A stretch of 64,000 nucleotides of DNA from positions 1 to 64,000 of the forward strand of contig JADJWX010000015.1 in assembly GCA_016716135.1 (NCBI GenBank). The letters are read 5' to 3'. The notes beneath the pieces were generated by a model. It saw only the letters and a list, made by a program, of their open reading frames with translations, was not told the origin of the DNA and ran no database searches. The DNA is from Lewinellaceae bacterium. Lineage in GTDB: Bacteria; Bacteroidota; Bacteroidia; Chitinophagales; Saprospiraceae. Positions 18,001 to 25,685 of the stretch are shown piece by piece. Numbering within the stretch: position 1 is the first letter of the stretch; each line of letters starts with the position of its first letter. A program made the position numbers and the translations under genes.

Positions 18001-18957
18001 TTTGCACCGGATGGGAAGCATGTCGCCACCGTTGGGAATGAACTGCCCGTCCGGGAATGGCAGGTTTCCGATACCACGTCCAGGCAATTTTTGGGGCATT
18101 TAATGGAAAATTATTTTGTAGACTATTCCCCCGACGGGCGCCAGCTGGTCAGTTGCAGTTGGGATAAAACCGCGCGGCTTTGGGACCGGCAAACGGGCGC
18201 CGAATTGTTGCGGCTTCCGCATCCCGACGGGGTGAACGGCGGCGCCTTCAGCCCTGACGGGAAACGGCTCTATACGGCTTGCCGTGACAAACGCGTCCGG
18301 GTATGGGACACCGCCACCGGGGAATTACTTACCGTGTTTGGCGACAACCCGGATGTCCGGCCCTTCCTGCAATCCGGCGCCATTGCGCGTCTGGAAGCCA
18401 TTCCCGTGCAGTTTGAGCGGTACGGTATCGCGCCGGACATGGCGCTGCGCATTTATGGCGGCCAACCTGCCAGCATCCGCGCGCTGGGCCTTCGGCTGCT
18501 GGCTCTTGGCAAGGAAAACCTGGCTAAGCCGGAGCAATGCCGGGAATACCTGCAAACGGCTGAAATCTACCTGTTGGACGCCCGAAAACAGGATAATCCC
18601 GCCCAACAGGCACAATACGATTCCTTGCTGGCTGAGGTGTACATCCAGTTTTCAAACCTCTACCTGGTCAACCGGGATTTTCCGCAAATGCTTAAATCTG
18701 CCCAAAAGGGGCTCCAATACCATGCGCTGCCCATGCTGAAGGTGCACGAAACATTCGGCTTATTGTTGACCAGCCAGTATGAACAGGCTAAACGGAAAGC
18801 GTTAAAACTATGTCAGGACAGCACAACCGTTGTTTTTGCGGAATACTACTATTTCACCTACCGGGATGCTTTTTTGGGTGAGCTTGATTATTATCAGCAT
18901 CAGTTGAGTATTCCCAATCCGGATTTACAGCGTTTGGGCGAAGCCCTGGCGCAGTAA
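15010..18957 (+). CDS. Membrane-anchored nSTAND NTPase with 14 WD40 repeats
   Basis: 1315 residues. The N-terminal region (about 5-400) is an nSTAND1-type NTPase: YPGIRAFE and RFFGR lead-in, Walker A FAKSGIGKTSL (about 46-56), Walker B VLIFDQFEELF (about 131-141), then a winged-helix-like region ending in LSHDTLVEPVL. A basic stretch (KRRRAR) precedes one transmembrane helix (about 436-455, IAGFTLAALALVGGFFAW). From about 523 to 1105, 14 WD40 units can be counted by their FSPDG...W cores, enough for two seven-bladed propellers. About 200 helical residues end the protein. The positive-inside rule puts the NTPase in the cytoplasm and the WD40 part in the periplasm. STAND NTPases act as signal-gated switches in NLR-like systems. 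The start overlaps the SIR2-like/TIR gene, suggesting sensor/switch and effector/adaptor halves of one system. Confidence 0.85.
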   Translation: MDKLPNITRYPGIRAFERAEKGRFFGRHRETADLFNMVKVKPLTVLFAKSGIGKTSLINAGISPLLEQSGYLPVKVRLQDTTLTPVETVKKVLAPWFHDDRLHRFGQAPFSLWEYLRACRFENDEGVQQVPVLIFDQFEELFNHPVAEQETLTLALADLINERLPETVQARFRSFPRQERSEELLDWFSPQKIRILFAIRADRMGDLDRLKRHIPTVLHDRFYLAPLDHAAARDAIVQPAALAGKQFLSEPFTYSETALETMLQGLENDRGEVESFQLQILCQQLEKIAAEKQRKTIQPADFGGAEGIRGILNDYYEREVDKLPAAEQDLARRFIEEGLIVNGRRVGIPEGAEQSQFGLSPDLLEKLLDSRLIRTEVIHLGKIYELSHDTLVEPVLRSYEQRRIREERAAAAKALEEERTRLAALAQKRRRARLYAIAGFTLAALALVGGFFAWQNYRKAEAARQAALVSNLAAKAWDVYRDDHTLAFRLAEAALRLDSTNADARQTLRSIANMPTTTFYQQVFTGHQFEVKALAFSPDGQLVASGSFDKTIALWRRSDGALLARLDFVYPEENTDSSGHSGTIRSVTFAPDGQTLWSTAVDGRVKHLDLQATVIGGFRAHSKPVWDMALAPDGRWLVTASNDSTAAIWRTDGTKLKTLAGHRDAVWTTAISPDGRWIITGSIDGTARLWTADGQLRQVIDLQGAKVNASAFSPDSRFVLLGCGDNTAKLLRLDGRLEAIYSGHSAEITEVAFSPDGLQVLTASNDHSAKVWKRSGEELLHLVGHTERVGALAISPDGQWVSTGSFDFTAKIWNLPFNLHNKATFQKGPVTKVAVSPDGRLVLSGSEDNTVNVWRPDGQLAFQLHGHRKEVAQVGFSPAGNRFFSVSPDATVCIWDSAGALVHRLDQFPNAVYAAAFAPPDGRHLLVASGPDIFLLDSTGKLQRRWKAHTGNIIRLQYAPDGKSLLSASSDGTVKIWTEAGALLDSLNTRLYLYWASFAPDGKHVATVGNELPVREWQVSDTTSRQFLGHLMENYFVDYSPDGRQLVSCSWDKTARLWDRQTGAELLRLPHPDGVNGGAFSPDGKRLYTACRDKRVRVWDTATGELLTVFGDNPDVRPFLQSGAIARLEAIPVQFERYGIAPDMALRIYGGQPASIRALGLRLLALGKENLAKPEQCREYLQTAEIYLLDARKQDNPAQQAQYDSLLAEVYIQFSNLYLVNRDFPQMLKSAQKGLQYHALPMLKVHETFGLLLTSQYEQAKRKALKLCQDSTTVVFAEYYYFTYRDAFLGELDYYQHQLSIPNPDLQRLGEALAQ

Positions 18958-19041
18958 ATTAATTTTCCGGCGTTTCGCTGTCCGGCCAATTTCCCCGACT
19001 TTTGCCGCCCGATTTTTGTTTTCAAGGTCAACTCCACGCCC

Positions 19042-21495
19042 ATGCGCATCCTCAAATTTGGCGGCACCTCCGTTGGTACGCCAGACGCCATAAATCAAGT
19101 TGTGCAAATCCTGTGCGACTACTACCACCGCGGCGAGCGTTTTGCAGTTGTTTTCTCCGCGTTTTCAAAAGTAACCGACACGTTGATCGAAATGGCCAAC
19201 CGCGCCGGCGTCGGCGATGCGGGCTACCGCGACCTGTTCGACCAGGTCCGGGCGCGCCACTTCGACGCGATCGAACAGCTGCTGGAGCCTGCCAACCAGA
19301 CCCAACCGGTCCAACAAATTGAGGCCAACTTTGAGGCCCTGGGCAACGTATTGCAGGGAATTTTTTTGTTGCACGAAGTATCGCCCCGCTCGCTCGATTT
19401 TGTCGTGAGTTTTGGGGAACGCAATGCCGCTTTTATCATCGCGCATGCGCTCCAGCAAGCCGGCCTTCCGGCGCAGTTTCTCGATGCTCGCACAGTCATT
19501 CGCACCGACGACCAGTTTGGCGGCGCCAAGGTCGATTTTGACGAAACCACCCCGCGTATCCGTGCGCATTTCGAAGCGCATCCGCAGGTGCAAGTGGTCA
19601 CCGGTTTTATCGGCAGCACGGCCGACGACCTGACGACTACCCTGGGCCGCGGCGGTTCCGATTACACTGCCGCCATCTTCGGGGCGGCTTTACACGCCGA
19701 AGCCATTGAAATCTGGACCGACGTAGACGGGGTGCTCACCGCCGACCCGCGCCGGGTCAAAAAAGCGTTCACCCTGCCGTCGATGACCTTCCGGGAAGCG
19801 ATGGAAATGAGCCACTTCGGCGCCAAGGTGATTTACCCACCGACGATTTTGCCGGCATTGGCGCTAAAAATTCCGCTGGTGATCAAAAACACCTTCAATC
19901 CCGGTTTTCCGGGGACGGTGGTCAGCACGCAGGTTGATGAAAAAGCGCACCCGGTAAAAGGTATTTCCAGCATCAACCAGATATGCCTGCTCACCCTGCA
20001 GGGCGGCGGCTTGTTTGGTGTGCCGGGCATCGCGGCGCGCCTGTTTGGCGCCATGGCCCGCGCCGAAGTGAACGTGGTGATCATTACGCAGGGATCGAGC
20101 GAGAGCAGCATCACCTTTGCGGTATCGCCGGCACAGGCAGCCCAGGCGAAAAAAGCGGCTGAAAAGGAATTTACCTACGAACTCCGGGAAGGCCTGGTGG
20201 AGCCGTTGAAAATCGAGCGCGACCTTTCGGTGGTGGCTATTGTCGGTGAAGGGATGCGTTACCTGCCGGGGATTTCAGGGCGCTTGTTCCAGGCGCTCGG
20301 GAAAAACGGCATCAATGTGGTAGCTATCGCACAGGGTTCCAGCGAGCTGAATATTTCGGTAGTGGTGCCCGCCGCCGACGAGACCAAAGCGCTCAACGCG
20401 ATACACGAGGCGTTTTTTCTTTCTGAAACAAAAACAATCCACCTGTTTGTCGTAGGGGTCGGCCTGATTGGCGGCACCTTGCTGGAACAAATTCAGCAGC
20501 AAGCCGAATTTCTGCGGGAAAAACGTGGGCTGGAGTTAAAAATCGCCGGGCTGGCCAACAGCCGCAAGATGTTGTTTGCCGAAGGCGGTATAGACTTAAA
20601 AAACTGGAAAACCAACCTGGAAGGCAAGGCCGACAGTTTTTCCCTGTCCCGTTTTATCGCACAAATGAAACAACTGAACCTGCCCAACGCAATTTTTCTG
20701 GACAATACCGCCTCCGAGGAAGTCAGCGGTTTTTACGAGCAGATCCTCGATGCCAGCATCTCGATCAGCACCCCCAACAAACTGGCCGCCTCCTCGCCTT
20801 ACCTGCACTACCAGCGCCTGAAAAGGCTGGCTGAAAAACGCGGTGTGCACTGGCGCTATGAAACCAATGTCGGCGCCGGATTGCCCATCATCAGTACCCT
20901 CAACGACCTCATCCAGTCGGGCGACCGCATCCTGAAAATCGAGGGCATTCTTTCGGGTACGCTCTCGTACATTTTCAACAATTTTTCGGAAAACACGCGG
21001 TTTTCGGAGGTCGTCCGGACAGCCATGGCCAAGGGCCTCACCGAACCTGACCCGCGCGACGATCTTTCCGGCGCCGATGTGCGCCGCAAACTCCTCATCC
21101 TGGCCCGCGAAACCGGCCTGCCGCTGGAAGCCGGTGATGTTCAGCTACAGCCAATTTTGCCGCAAGCCTGCCTGGATGCCCCCGGGGTGGATGCTTTTTT
21201 TGATGCCCTGGAAAAGCACGATGCCGGTTTTGAAAAACAACGCGCCAAGGCAGCCGCTGCCGGCCAGGTGTTGCGTTTTGTGGCCAAACTGGAAGATGGC
21301 AAAGCAACCATCAGTCTTCAACCTTTTGGCCCGGAGCATCCGTTCTACTTCCTTGATGGCAGCGACAACATGGTGGTATTCAGCACCGTCCGCTACCACG
21401 AACGCCCGCTGGTGGTGCGCGGACCGGGCGCCGGCGCCGAAGTGACCGCTGCCGGAGTTTTTGCCGAAGTGATCGGGATTGGCAGCATTAGCTGA
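19042..21495 (+). CDS. thrA: Bifunctional aspartate kinase / homoserine dehydrogenase
   Basis: 817 residues, the usual ThrA length. The aspartokinase part begins MRILKFGGTSVGTP and has TTLGRGGSDYTA and EIWTDVDGVLTADPR. Two ACT regulatory segments follow (about 315-460; LLTLQGGGLFGVPGIAARLF and VAIVGEGMRYLPGISGRLF). The homoserine dehydrogenase part begins at VVGVGLIGGTLLEQI and has NKLAASSPYL, ETNVGAGLPII and EGILSGTLSYIFNNF. It catalyses the first and third steps from aspartate to threonine and methionine in the cytoplasm. ThrA enzymes are often feedback-inhibited by threonine through the ACT domains. thrB and thrC are not adjacent downstream; a heptad palindrome follows directly. No leader peptide or attenuator is visible in the 84 bp upstream. 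Confidence 0.97.
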   Translation: MRILKFGGTSVGTPDAINQVVQILCDYYHRGERFAVVFSAFSKVTDTLIEMANRAGVGDAGYRDLFDQVRARHFDAIEQLLEPANQTQPVQQIEANFEALGNVLQGIFLLHEVSPRSLDFVVSFGERNAAFIIAHALQQAGLPAQFLDARTVIRTDDQFGGAKVDFDETTPRIRAHFEAHPQVQVVTGFIGSTADDLTTTLGRGGSDYTAAIFGAALHAEAIEIWTDVDGVLTADPRRVKKAFTLPSMTFREAMEMSHFGAKVIYPPTILPALALKIPLVIKNTFNPGFPGTVVSTQVDEKAHPVKGISSINQICLLTLQGGGLFGVPGIAARLFGAMARAEVNVVIITQGSSESSITFAVSPAQAAQAKKAAEKEFTYELREGLVEPLKIERDLSVVAIVGEGMRYLPGISGRLFQALGKNGINVVAIAQGSSELNISVVVPAADETKALNAIHEAFFLSETKTIHLFVVGVGLIGGTLLEQIQQQAEFLREKRGLELKIAGLANSRKMLFAEGGIDLKNWKTNLEGKADSFSLSRFIAQMKQLNLPNAIFLDNTASEEVSGFYEQILDASISISTPNKLAASSPYLHYQRLKRLAEKRGVHWRYETNVGAGLPIISTLNDLIQSGDRILKIEGILSGTLSYIFNNFSENTRFSEVVRTAMAKGLTEPDPRDDLSGADVRRKLLILARETGLPLEAGDVQLQPILPQACLDAPGVDAFFDALEKHDAGFEKQRAKAAAAGQVLRFVAKLEDGKATISLQPFGPEHPFYFLDGSDNMVVFSTVRYHERPLVVRGPGAGAEVTAAGVFAEVIGIGSIS

Positions 21496-21497
21496 GG

Positions 21498-21656
21498 GAA
21501 TGCGGATTACGGAGTGCGGATTACGGAGTGCGGAGTGGTTCACCATTTCGTTAGGGCATAGGGGTGGCACTATTGAGGTGTTTGAAAAAGTGTAATCCAA
21601 TCATAACACGGAATATTGAATCACTCCGTAATCCGCACTCCGTAATCCGCACTCGA
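21498..21656. repeat. Heptad-word inverted repeat element, copy A
   Basis: Left arm 21499-21537 is built of 7-nt words (TGCGGAT, TACGGAG, TGCGGAG). Right arm 21620-21656 is their reverse complement. The roughly 80-nt centre starts TTCACCATTTCGTTAGGG. It lies between the convergent thrA and DUF3667 genes, so it may act as a two-way transcription end. The same plan recurs at 36151 and 47660 with different words. Confidence 0.8.
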
Positions 21657-21662
21657 CAAAAC

Positions 21663-22502
21663 TCAGGCCGTATAAAACGTCACAAGAAAAACCAAAAACC
21701 GGTAGCCGATGAGCACCGGCAGCCAGAACAGGGCAAAGGCGAGTGCACGCCAGATCGCCGTATTTCGCTCCTGCGGATAAACCCGCTCGAAGGTAAAAAA
21801 GGCTAAAAAACAAACCCAGATCAGCGGCTCGCCAACTTCGGTCATAAAATGGGTATGGACAGCAATGCCAGGCAACAGCCCGGATATGCCCCCGCCGAGG
21901 ACGATCCCTAAAAACATATTCTGAATCAGCATCAAAGCCTGAAAATGCAAGGCCGTGATCAGGTGCTCGCCGTAGAAATAGTTGGGGTACAACAGCCAGA
22001 TCACCAGCGCCAGCATGGGTACCAGCAGGAGCAACATGGCCTTGGCCAGCGTGTGATTTTTTTGATTGAAACGCTGTTCGAAATCTTGCCGGACAGTTTC
22101 CGGCTGTCCGGCAAAACGCGCATCCAGCATACGCTCCACCACCGGGCCATAGGGGTTGCGCAGTTGTGAATCCAGCGGATTTTCGTAGGTGCGAAAATCA
22201 TTAAACCCAATGGTTATGAAATAAACCAGGTTGATGATAAAAAACAAGGAGATCGGTTTGGTATACATTTTCTGCCGCCCTTGCAGGTACTCAGCCGTCA
22301 GAAATCCCGGGCGAAAAACAAGCAGACGGACCGACCGGAGGAAGCGGGAGTCCAGGTGGGTGATTTTTTCAAAAACCGTTTTAAAAAACCCGGACAGCGC
22401 CAGATCACTCCGGCGCAGGCGTTTTTCGCCACATTTGTGGCAAAATTTGCCGCGCAGTTTGGCGCCGCAACTGACACAACGGGGTTTTTCCGGCTCATGC
22501 AT
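21663..22502 (-). CDS. DUF3667 family membrane protein with N-terminal zinc ribbon
   Basis: 279 residues from ATG 22502; a TTG at 22547 would add 15 residues and is less likely. An N-terminal double-CxxC ribbon (CVSCGAKLRGKFCHKCGEK) is followed by a conserved helix (LDSRFLRSVRLLVFRPGFLTAEYLQGRQK). About five hydrophobic segments occupy the rest, including LFFIINLVYFITIG, MLLLLVPMLALVIWLL and LAFALFWLPVLIGYRFLVFL. The family is common in Bacteroidota and has no assigned function. It is probably an inner-membrane protein with the ribbon in the cytoplasm. Confidence 0.85.
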   Translation of the reverse strand: MHEPEKPRCVSCGAKLRGKFCHKCGEKRLRRSDLALSGFFKTVFEKITHLDSRFLRSVRLLVFRPGFLTAEYLQGRQKMYTKPISLFFIINLVYFITIGFNDFRTYENPLDSQLRNPYGPVVERMLDARFAGQPETVRQDFEQRFNQKNHTLAKAMLLLLVPMLALVIWLLYPNYFYGEHLITALHFQALMLIQNMFLGIVLGGGISGLLPGIAVHTHFMTEVGEPLIWVCFLAFFTFERVYPQERNTAIWRALAFALFWLPVLIGYRFLVFLVTFYTA

Positions 22503-22820
22503 ACTTGCTTCTATTTTTGCAACGTGCTGTGCTGCATAAGTACACAAAAAAAATGAGCCGTTCCTTGCGGGCGGCCCATCGGCTTAAGAAAACAATACGT
22601 CTAAATGGTTTTGAGGTTGTTGAGGAATCCGTTTTCACCCGGCGATTAAAATTCACTTGGTTTGCACTGCAAATATGCGGCGCCGGCACCCGCTAACCGC
22701 AGCCAATTGAGCCGCATAGCCTTCCCGTTTAGCCCTTGGCCGGCTTTTTGAGTATGCGTAATGCGGCAGGTTCATTTTTAAAGACTGCAACACTTTCAAC
22801 CATGGCTACGCCTGAAGTTG
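22503..22820. other. Intergenic between divergent genes, no gene seen
   Basis: About 320 bp between the divergent DUF3667 and WG-repeat genes. No frame carries recognisable coding sequence, and no tRNA or strong hairpin was found. It must contain the two divergent promoters. Confidence 0.5.
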
Positions 22821-22828
22821 TAATTTTG
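22821..22828 (+). promoter_or_regulatory. Promoter -7 element TAATTTTG of the WG-repeat gene
   Basis: TAATTTTG fits TAnnTTTG. It ends 22 nt before ATG 22851, giving a leader of under 20 nt. Confidence 0.5.
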
Positions 22829-22850
22829 GCGCTTCTAGTACAAAACACCC

Positions 22851-23870
22851 ATGCACCAGGCACTTTTCAAAATCCGGCAAAACGGCTTTTTCGGCTTCAT
22901 GAATGCGATCGGTGAAGTTGTCATCGAGCCACAATACCTGGATGTCGGCGATTTTCACAACGGCTTTGCCCGGGCACGGCTCAACGACCAGTGGGTTCCC
23001 ATGGACACCCTGGGCCGCTTGTTGCTCAAACGGATGTACCGCCAGGTGGGCCTGTTTGAGGAAGGCCGAGCCAGGGTGCAGGTGGTGCGCCAATGGGGCT
23101 TTATCGACGAACGCGGCAACGAACCCATTGCGGCGCAGTTTGATGCGGCAGACAATTTTTCCGAAGGCCTGGCCGCAGTGCAGTTTAACGGGAAAGCCGG
23201 TTTTATCAACCCGGAGGGCAAGTTTGTGCTCAAGCCTGCCTACACGTCCGGGGGCGCTTTTCGCGGCGGGCTTGCCCCGGCCGGCATCGACGGGCAATGC
23301 GGGTTTATCGGCTCCGACGGGCAGTTTGCCATTGCGCCGGCATGGGATACCTGCCGGCCTTTTGAAGGGCCTGTGGCTGTTGTGCTGCGCGGCAACCACT
23401 GGGGGCTGGTCGACCGCGATGGGCGTGAGCGCGTGGCGCCACAGTTTGAATTTGTGAAAGGCCACAGCCACGGCGAGTTTTTCGACGGCATGGCCCTGGC
23501 GTTCCGCGACGGCAAATACGGCTTCGTGAATCAACAAGGTGAAATTGCCGTGGAGCCGATGTTTGATCTGGCCGGAGACTACGGGGAGGGCCTGGCCCTG
23601 GTGGAGATCAACGGCGCATACGGGTACATCGACAAGGCCGGCAAACTGGTCATTATGCCCAAATTTGAAGATGCCGGGGTATTTTCAGATGGCCTGGCCC
23701 AGGTGCGCAGCGACAGCCGCTGGGGCTACATCGATACCGACGGCAAGTTTGCCATTCCACCTGCCTACGATGCGGCCACCCCGTTTCGCGACAGCCTCGC
23801 ACTTACCATCCACGAGGGAAAATGGCAGTACATCGACCGTTTTGGCGGGGTGATCTGGCGGGAGCCCTGA
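22851..23870 (+). CDS. WG-repeat (KWG leptospira-type) protein
   Basis: 339 residues made of WG-type repeats of roughly 45 residues. Typical cores are WGFIDERGNEPIAAQFD, AGFINPEGKFVLKPAY, CGFIGSDGQFAIAPAW, WGLVDRDGRERVAPQFE, YGFVNQQGEIAVEPMFD, YGYIDKAGKLVIMPKFE and WGYIDTDGKFAIPPAYD. Each is followed by an FxxGLA segment. No signal peptide is seen. WG repeats are predicted to form beta-propeller-like or solenoid binding surfaces; no enzymatic role is known. The gene stops 1 bp before the stop of the convergent NTF2-like gene. Confidence 0.9.
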   Translation: MHQALFKIRQNGFFGFMNAIGEVVIEPQYLDVGDFHNGFARARLNDQWVPMDTLGRLLLKRMYRQVGLFEEGRARVQVVRQWGFIDERGNEPIAAQFDAADNFSEGLAAVQFNGKAGFINPEGKFVLKPAYTSGGAFRGGLAPAGIDGQCGFIGSDGQFAIAPAWDTCRPFEGPVAVVLRGNHWGLVDRDGRERVAPQFEFVKGHSHGEFFDGMALAFRDGKYGFVNQQGEIAVEPMFDLAGDYGEGLALVEINGAYGYIDKAGKLVIMPKFEDAGVFSDGLAQVRSDSRWGYIDTDGKFAIPPAYDAATPFRDSLALTIHEGKWQYIDRFGGVIWREP

Positions 23871-23871
23871 C

Positions 23872-24387
23872 TCAGTGCTCCGATTTTTCGAGCGAGCAGG
23901 CGTGGTCTTTTATCACATACCAACGACCGTTTATTTTTTTCAGGGTATAGCTCACCGCCATCCGGTTGAAAAAGGGCTTGCCGTTCCGGTTGGGTTCCCG
24001 GTACATGATTTCCGTTGTGGCGGCGCCGATTTCCGGTCCGACTTCGGCGTTCAAAATTTTTGTCTCAAACGTCCAGCTGGTGTCTTGAAACCAGTCGCGG
24101 TGCATATCCACAAATTCCGCTACCGTGTTGGTAATCTCCCGGTTGGGCAGGATAAGTTGCATGTTGCCGTCTGGTGAGAGTGTGCTTTCCAGGCCCGGGA
24201 GATCTTTGTTGGATACGGCGTCGAGGTGTTTTTGCAGGCAGGCGGTAAAAGCAAGGCTGTCGGCTGAACCGGCAGCCGGATTTTCTGTTCCTTCAGCAGC
24301 CGGTTGACAGGCGTGTTGGGTGAGTATCAGCGTTACCCAAAAAAAGATGGCAGTTTGAAAAAACGGGCGATGGATTGAATTTTTCAT
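23872..24387 (-). CDS. NTF2-like (SnoaL-type) lipoprotein
   Basis: 171 residues from ATG 24387. The signal peptide ends at a lipobox-like HAC (AIFFWVTLILTQHAC), so it is probably lipid-anchored. The mature part begins with a low-complexity Ala/Glu linker. The rest has the NTF2-like plan: a first helix with LQKHLDAVSNKDLPGLESTLSPDG, a second helix ending in EFVDMHRDWFQDTSWTF, then beta strands ending in VSYTLKKINGRWYVIKDHA. This is the DUF4440/SnoaL-like type. Ligand and role are unknown. Confidence 0.8.
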   Translation of the reverse strand: MKNSIHRPFFQTAIFFWVTLILTQHACQPAAEGTENPAAGSADSLAFTACLQKHLDAVSNKDLPGLESTLSPDGNMQLILPNREITNTVAEFVDMHRDWFQDTSWTFETKILNAEVGPEIGAATTEIMYREPNRNGKPFFNRMAVSYTLKKINGRWYVIKDHACSLEKSEH

Positions 24388-24544
24388 GTTGTTTCGTCTT
24401 GATTTTATCAAACGAAGCGCCGGCCCGGGAAGTTCCCGGAATTGCCTCGTTTTAATGCGCCGCCCGCCGCCGGTTTGCCGAAATTCGGCTAAAAACTTGC
24501 TTTTCCGGCTATTTTTAGGAAAACTTTGCGGTTCCGCGCTGCTC

Positions 24545-24574
24545 AAGCCTGCCGTAAACCCGGCAGGCTTTTTT
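24545..24574 (+). terminator. Terminator-like hairpin in the leader of the LOG-family gene
   Basis: AAGCCTGCCG (24545-24554) pairs perfectly with CGGCAGGCTT (24561-24570), followed by four further T. No plus-strand gene ends just upstream, since the neighbour is on the minus strand. It could therefore be an attenuator of the LOG gene that starts 23 nt later, or a stop for antisense transcription from the left. Confidence 0.6.
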
Positions 24575-24597
24575 GTCCTGATTATAATCTGACTAAT

Positions 24598-25356
24598 ATG
24601 GAAAATAAAGAAAAAGAAACGGAACTCGCTAAGGTTGTAAAAGATAGCAACGGCGTAGAATCGCCCAGTAAAATGAAAAAATGGAACAAACTCCGGGGCG
24701 AAAACGCCTGGACGATGTTCAAGGTCATGGCCGAATTTGTGGATGGTTTCGAAGTCCTGAACCAGGTGGGCCCCTGCGTGTCGATTTTCGGTTCGGCGCG
24801 TACCAAGCCCGGCACGCTGTACTACGATCTGGCCACCAAAGTAGCCGCCCGCCTGTCCGACGAGGGCTATGGCATCATTACCGGCGGCGGCCCGGGCGTG
24901 ATGGAGGCCGGCAACAAAGGCGCCTGGATGCAAAGCGGCACTTCGGTCGGGCTCAACATCGACTTGCCGTTTGAGCAGAGCCACAACCCCTTCATCGCCC
25001 CGGCGCTCAACCTCAAACACCGCTACTTTTTTGTGCGCAAGGTGATGTTCGTCAAATATGCCCAGGCGTTTGTGGTCATGCCCGGCGGCTTCGGCACGCT
25101 CGATGAGTTGTTTGAGGTGCTCACCCTGGTGCAAACCAAAAAGATCACCCCGCTGCCGATCGTGCTGATGGGCACCGAATTCTGGACCGGACTGAAAGAC
25201 TGGGTCGTGGAAGTCATGCTCGGGCGGCACCACAATATCAATTCGGAAGACCTCGAGTTGTTTCACATCACCGACGATGTGGAAGAGGTTGTGCGGATCA
25301 TCAATGAATTTTACGCCCGCGATATCGAGCAACTGTCGCCAAATTTTGATTTGTAA
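24598..25356 (+). CDS. LOG-family protein (TIGR00730), nucleotide 5'-monophosphate phosphoribohydrolase type
   Basis: 252 residues from ATG 24598. The family motif pair is present: GGGPGVMEAGNKGA and PGGFGTLDELFEVLTLVQTKK, the second being the PGGxGTxxE signature of LOG enzymes. These cleave the N-glycosidic bond of cytokinin-type or ordinary nucleoside monophosphates; some homologues (PpnN) degrade purine nucleotides. SIFGSARTKPG marks the nucleotide-binding start. About 45 charged residues precede the fold. The substrate cannot be told from sequence. A terminator-like hairpin lies directly upstream. Confidence 0.88.
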   Translation: MENKEKETELAKVVKDSNGVESPSKMKKWNKLRGENAWTMFKVMAEFVDGFEVLNQVGPCVSIFGSARTKPGTLYYDLATKVAARLSDEGYGIITGGGPGVMEAGNKGAWMQSGTSVGLNIDLPFEQSHNPFIAPALNLKHRYFFVRKVMFVKYAQAFVVMPGGFGTLDELFEVLTLVQTKKITPLPIVLMGTEFWTGLKDWVVEVMLGRHHNINSEDLELFHITDDVEEVVRIINEFYARDIEQLSPNFDL

Positions 25357-25685
25357 AATTCGCCTTCCTCTTAAAATTTTATTTTGACAAAAAGTGCCCT
25401 GGCTGGATAAAAAAAACCGGCCAGGGTTTGAAACATCCGCAAAGTCAAAATATTCTCCTGCAAAACACACCCAATTCGGTCGGCAAAAAACATCCGGGTC
25501 AGGCTGCAGATGCCGTGCGCTGGCGTATCTTTGCACTTCATAAAAGAATTCAGGTACGCCCGAAAGGCACCCGTGGATACCACCAAAACCAAATTCCCAC
25601 GGGATTTCTCTTTCGGTTTCATCCTGAATGGCTGCCCTGCCACACCACGCTCAACCATTGCCTAACCAATTTTAAAACAAATCAC
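25357..25685. other. Intergenic with hairpin and a promoter -7 element (TATCTTTG, 25526-25533)
   Basis: Near 25400 a CCCTGGC...GCCAGGG hairpin with an A-rich loop is likely to be the terminator region of the LOG gene. TATCTTTG at 25526-25533 fits the Bacteroidota -7 element and would give pckA a leader of about 150 nt. The pckA frame is open upstream of ATG 25686, but the translation has no similarity to the enzyme and is treated as leader. Confidence 0.5.

Noticed and set aside
21498..21656. CRISPR array from the repeated words
   Set aside because: Words are 7 nt with no spacers and occur as inverted arms; no cas genes are in the window.
24388..25536. Extension of the NTF2-like gene upstream through the LOG gene on the minus strand
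   Set aside because: The part above ATG 24387 is antisense to the LOG protein. The lipobox signal peptide begins at 24387.
25428..25685. 86-codon N-terminal extension of PckA
   Set aside because: Not similar to PckA, contains the promoter element TATCTTTG, and ATG 25686 gives the normal N-terminus.
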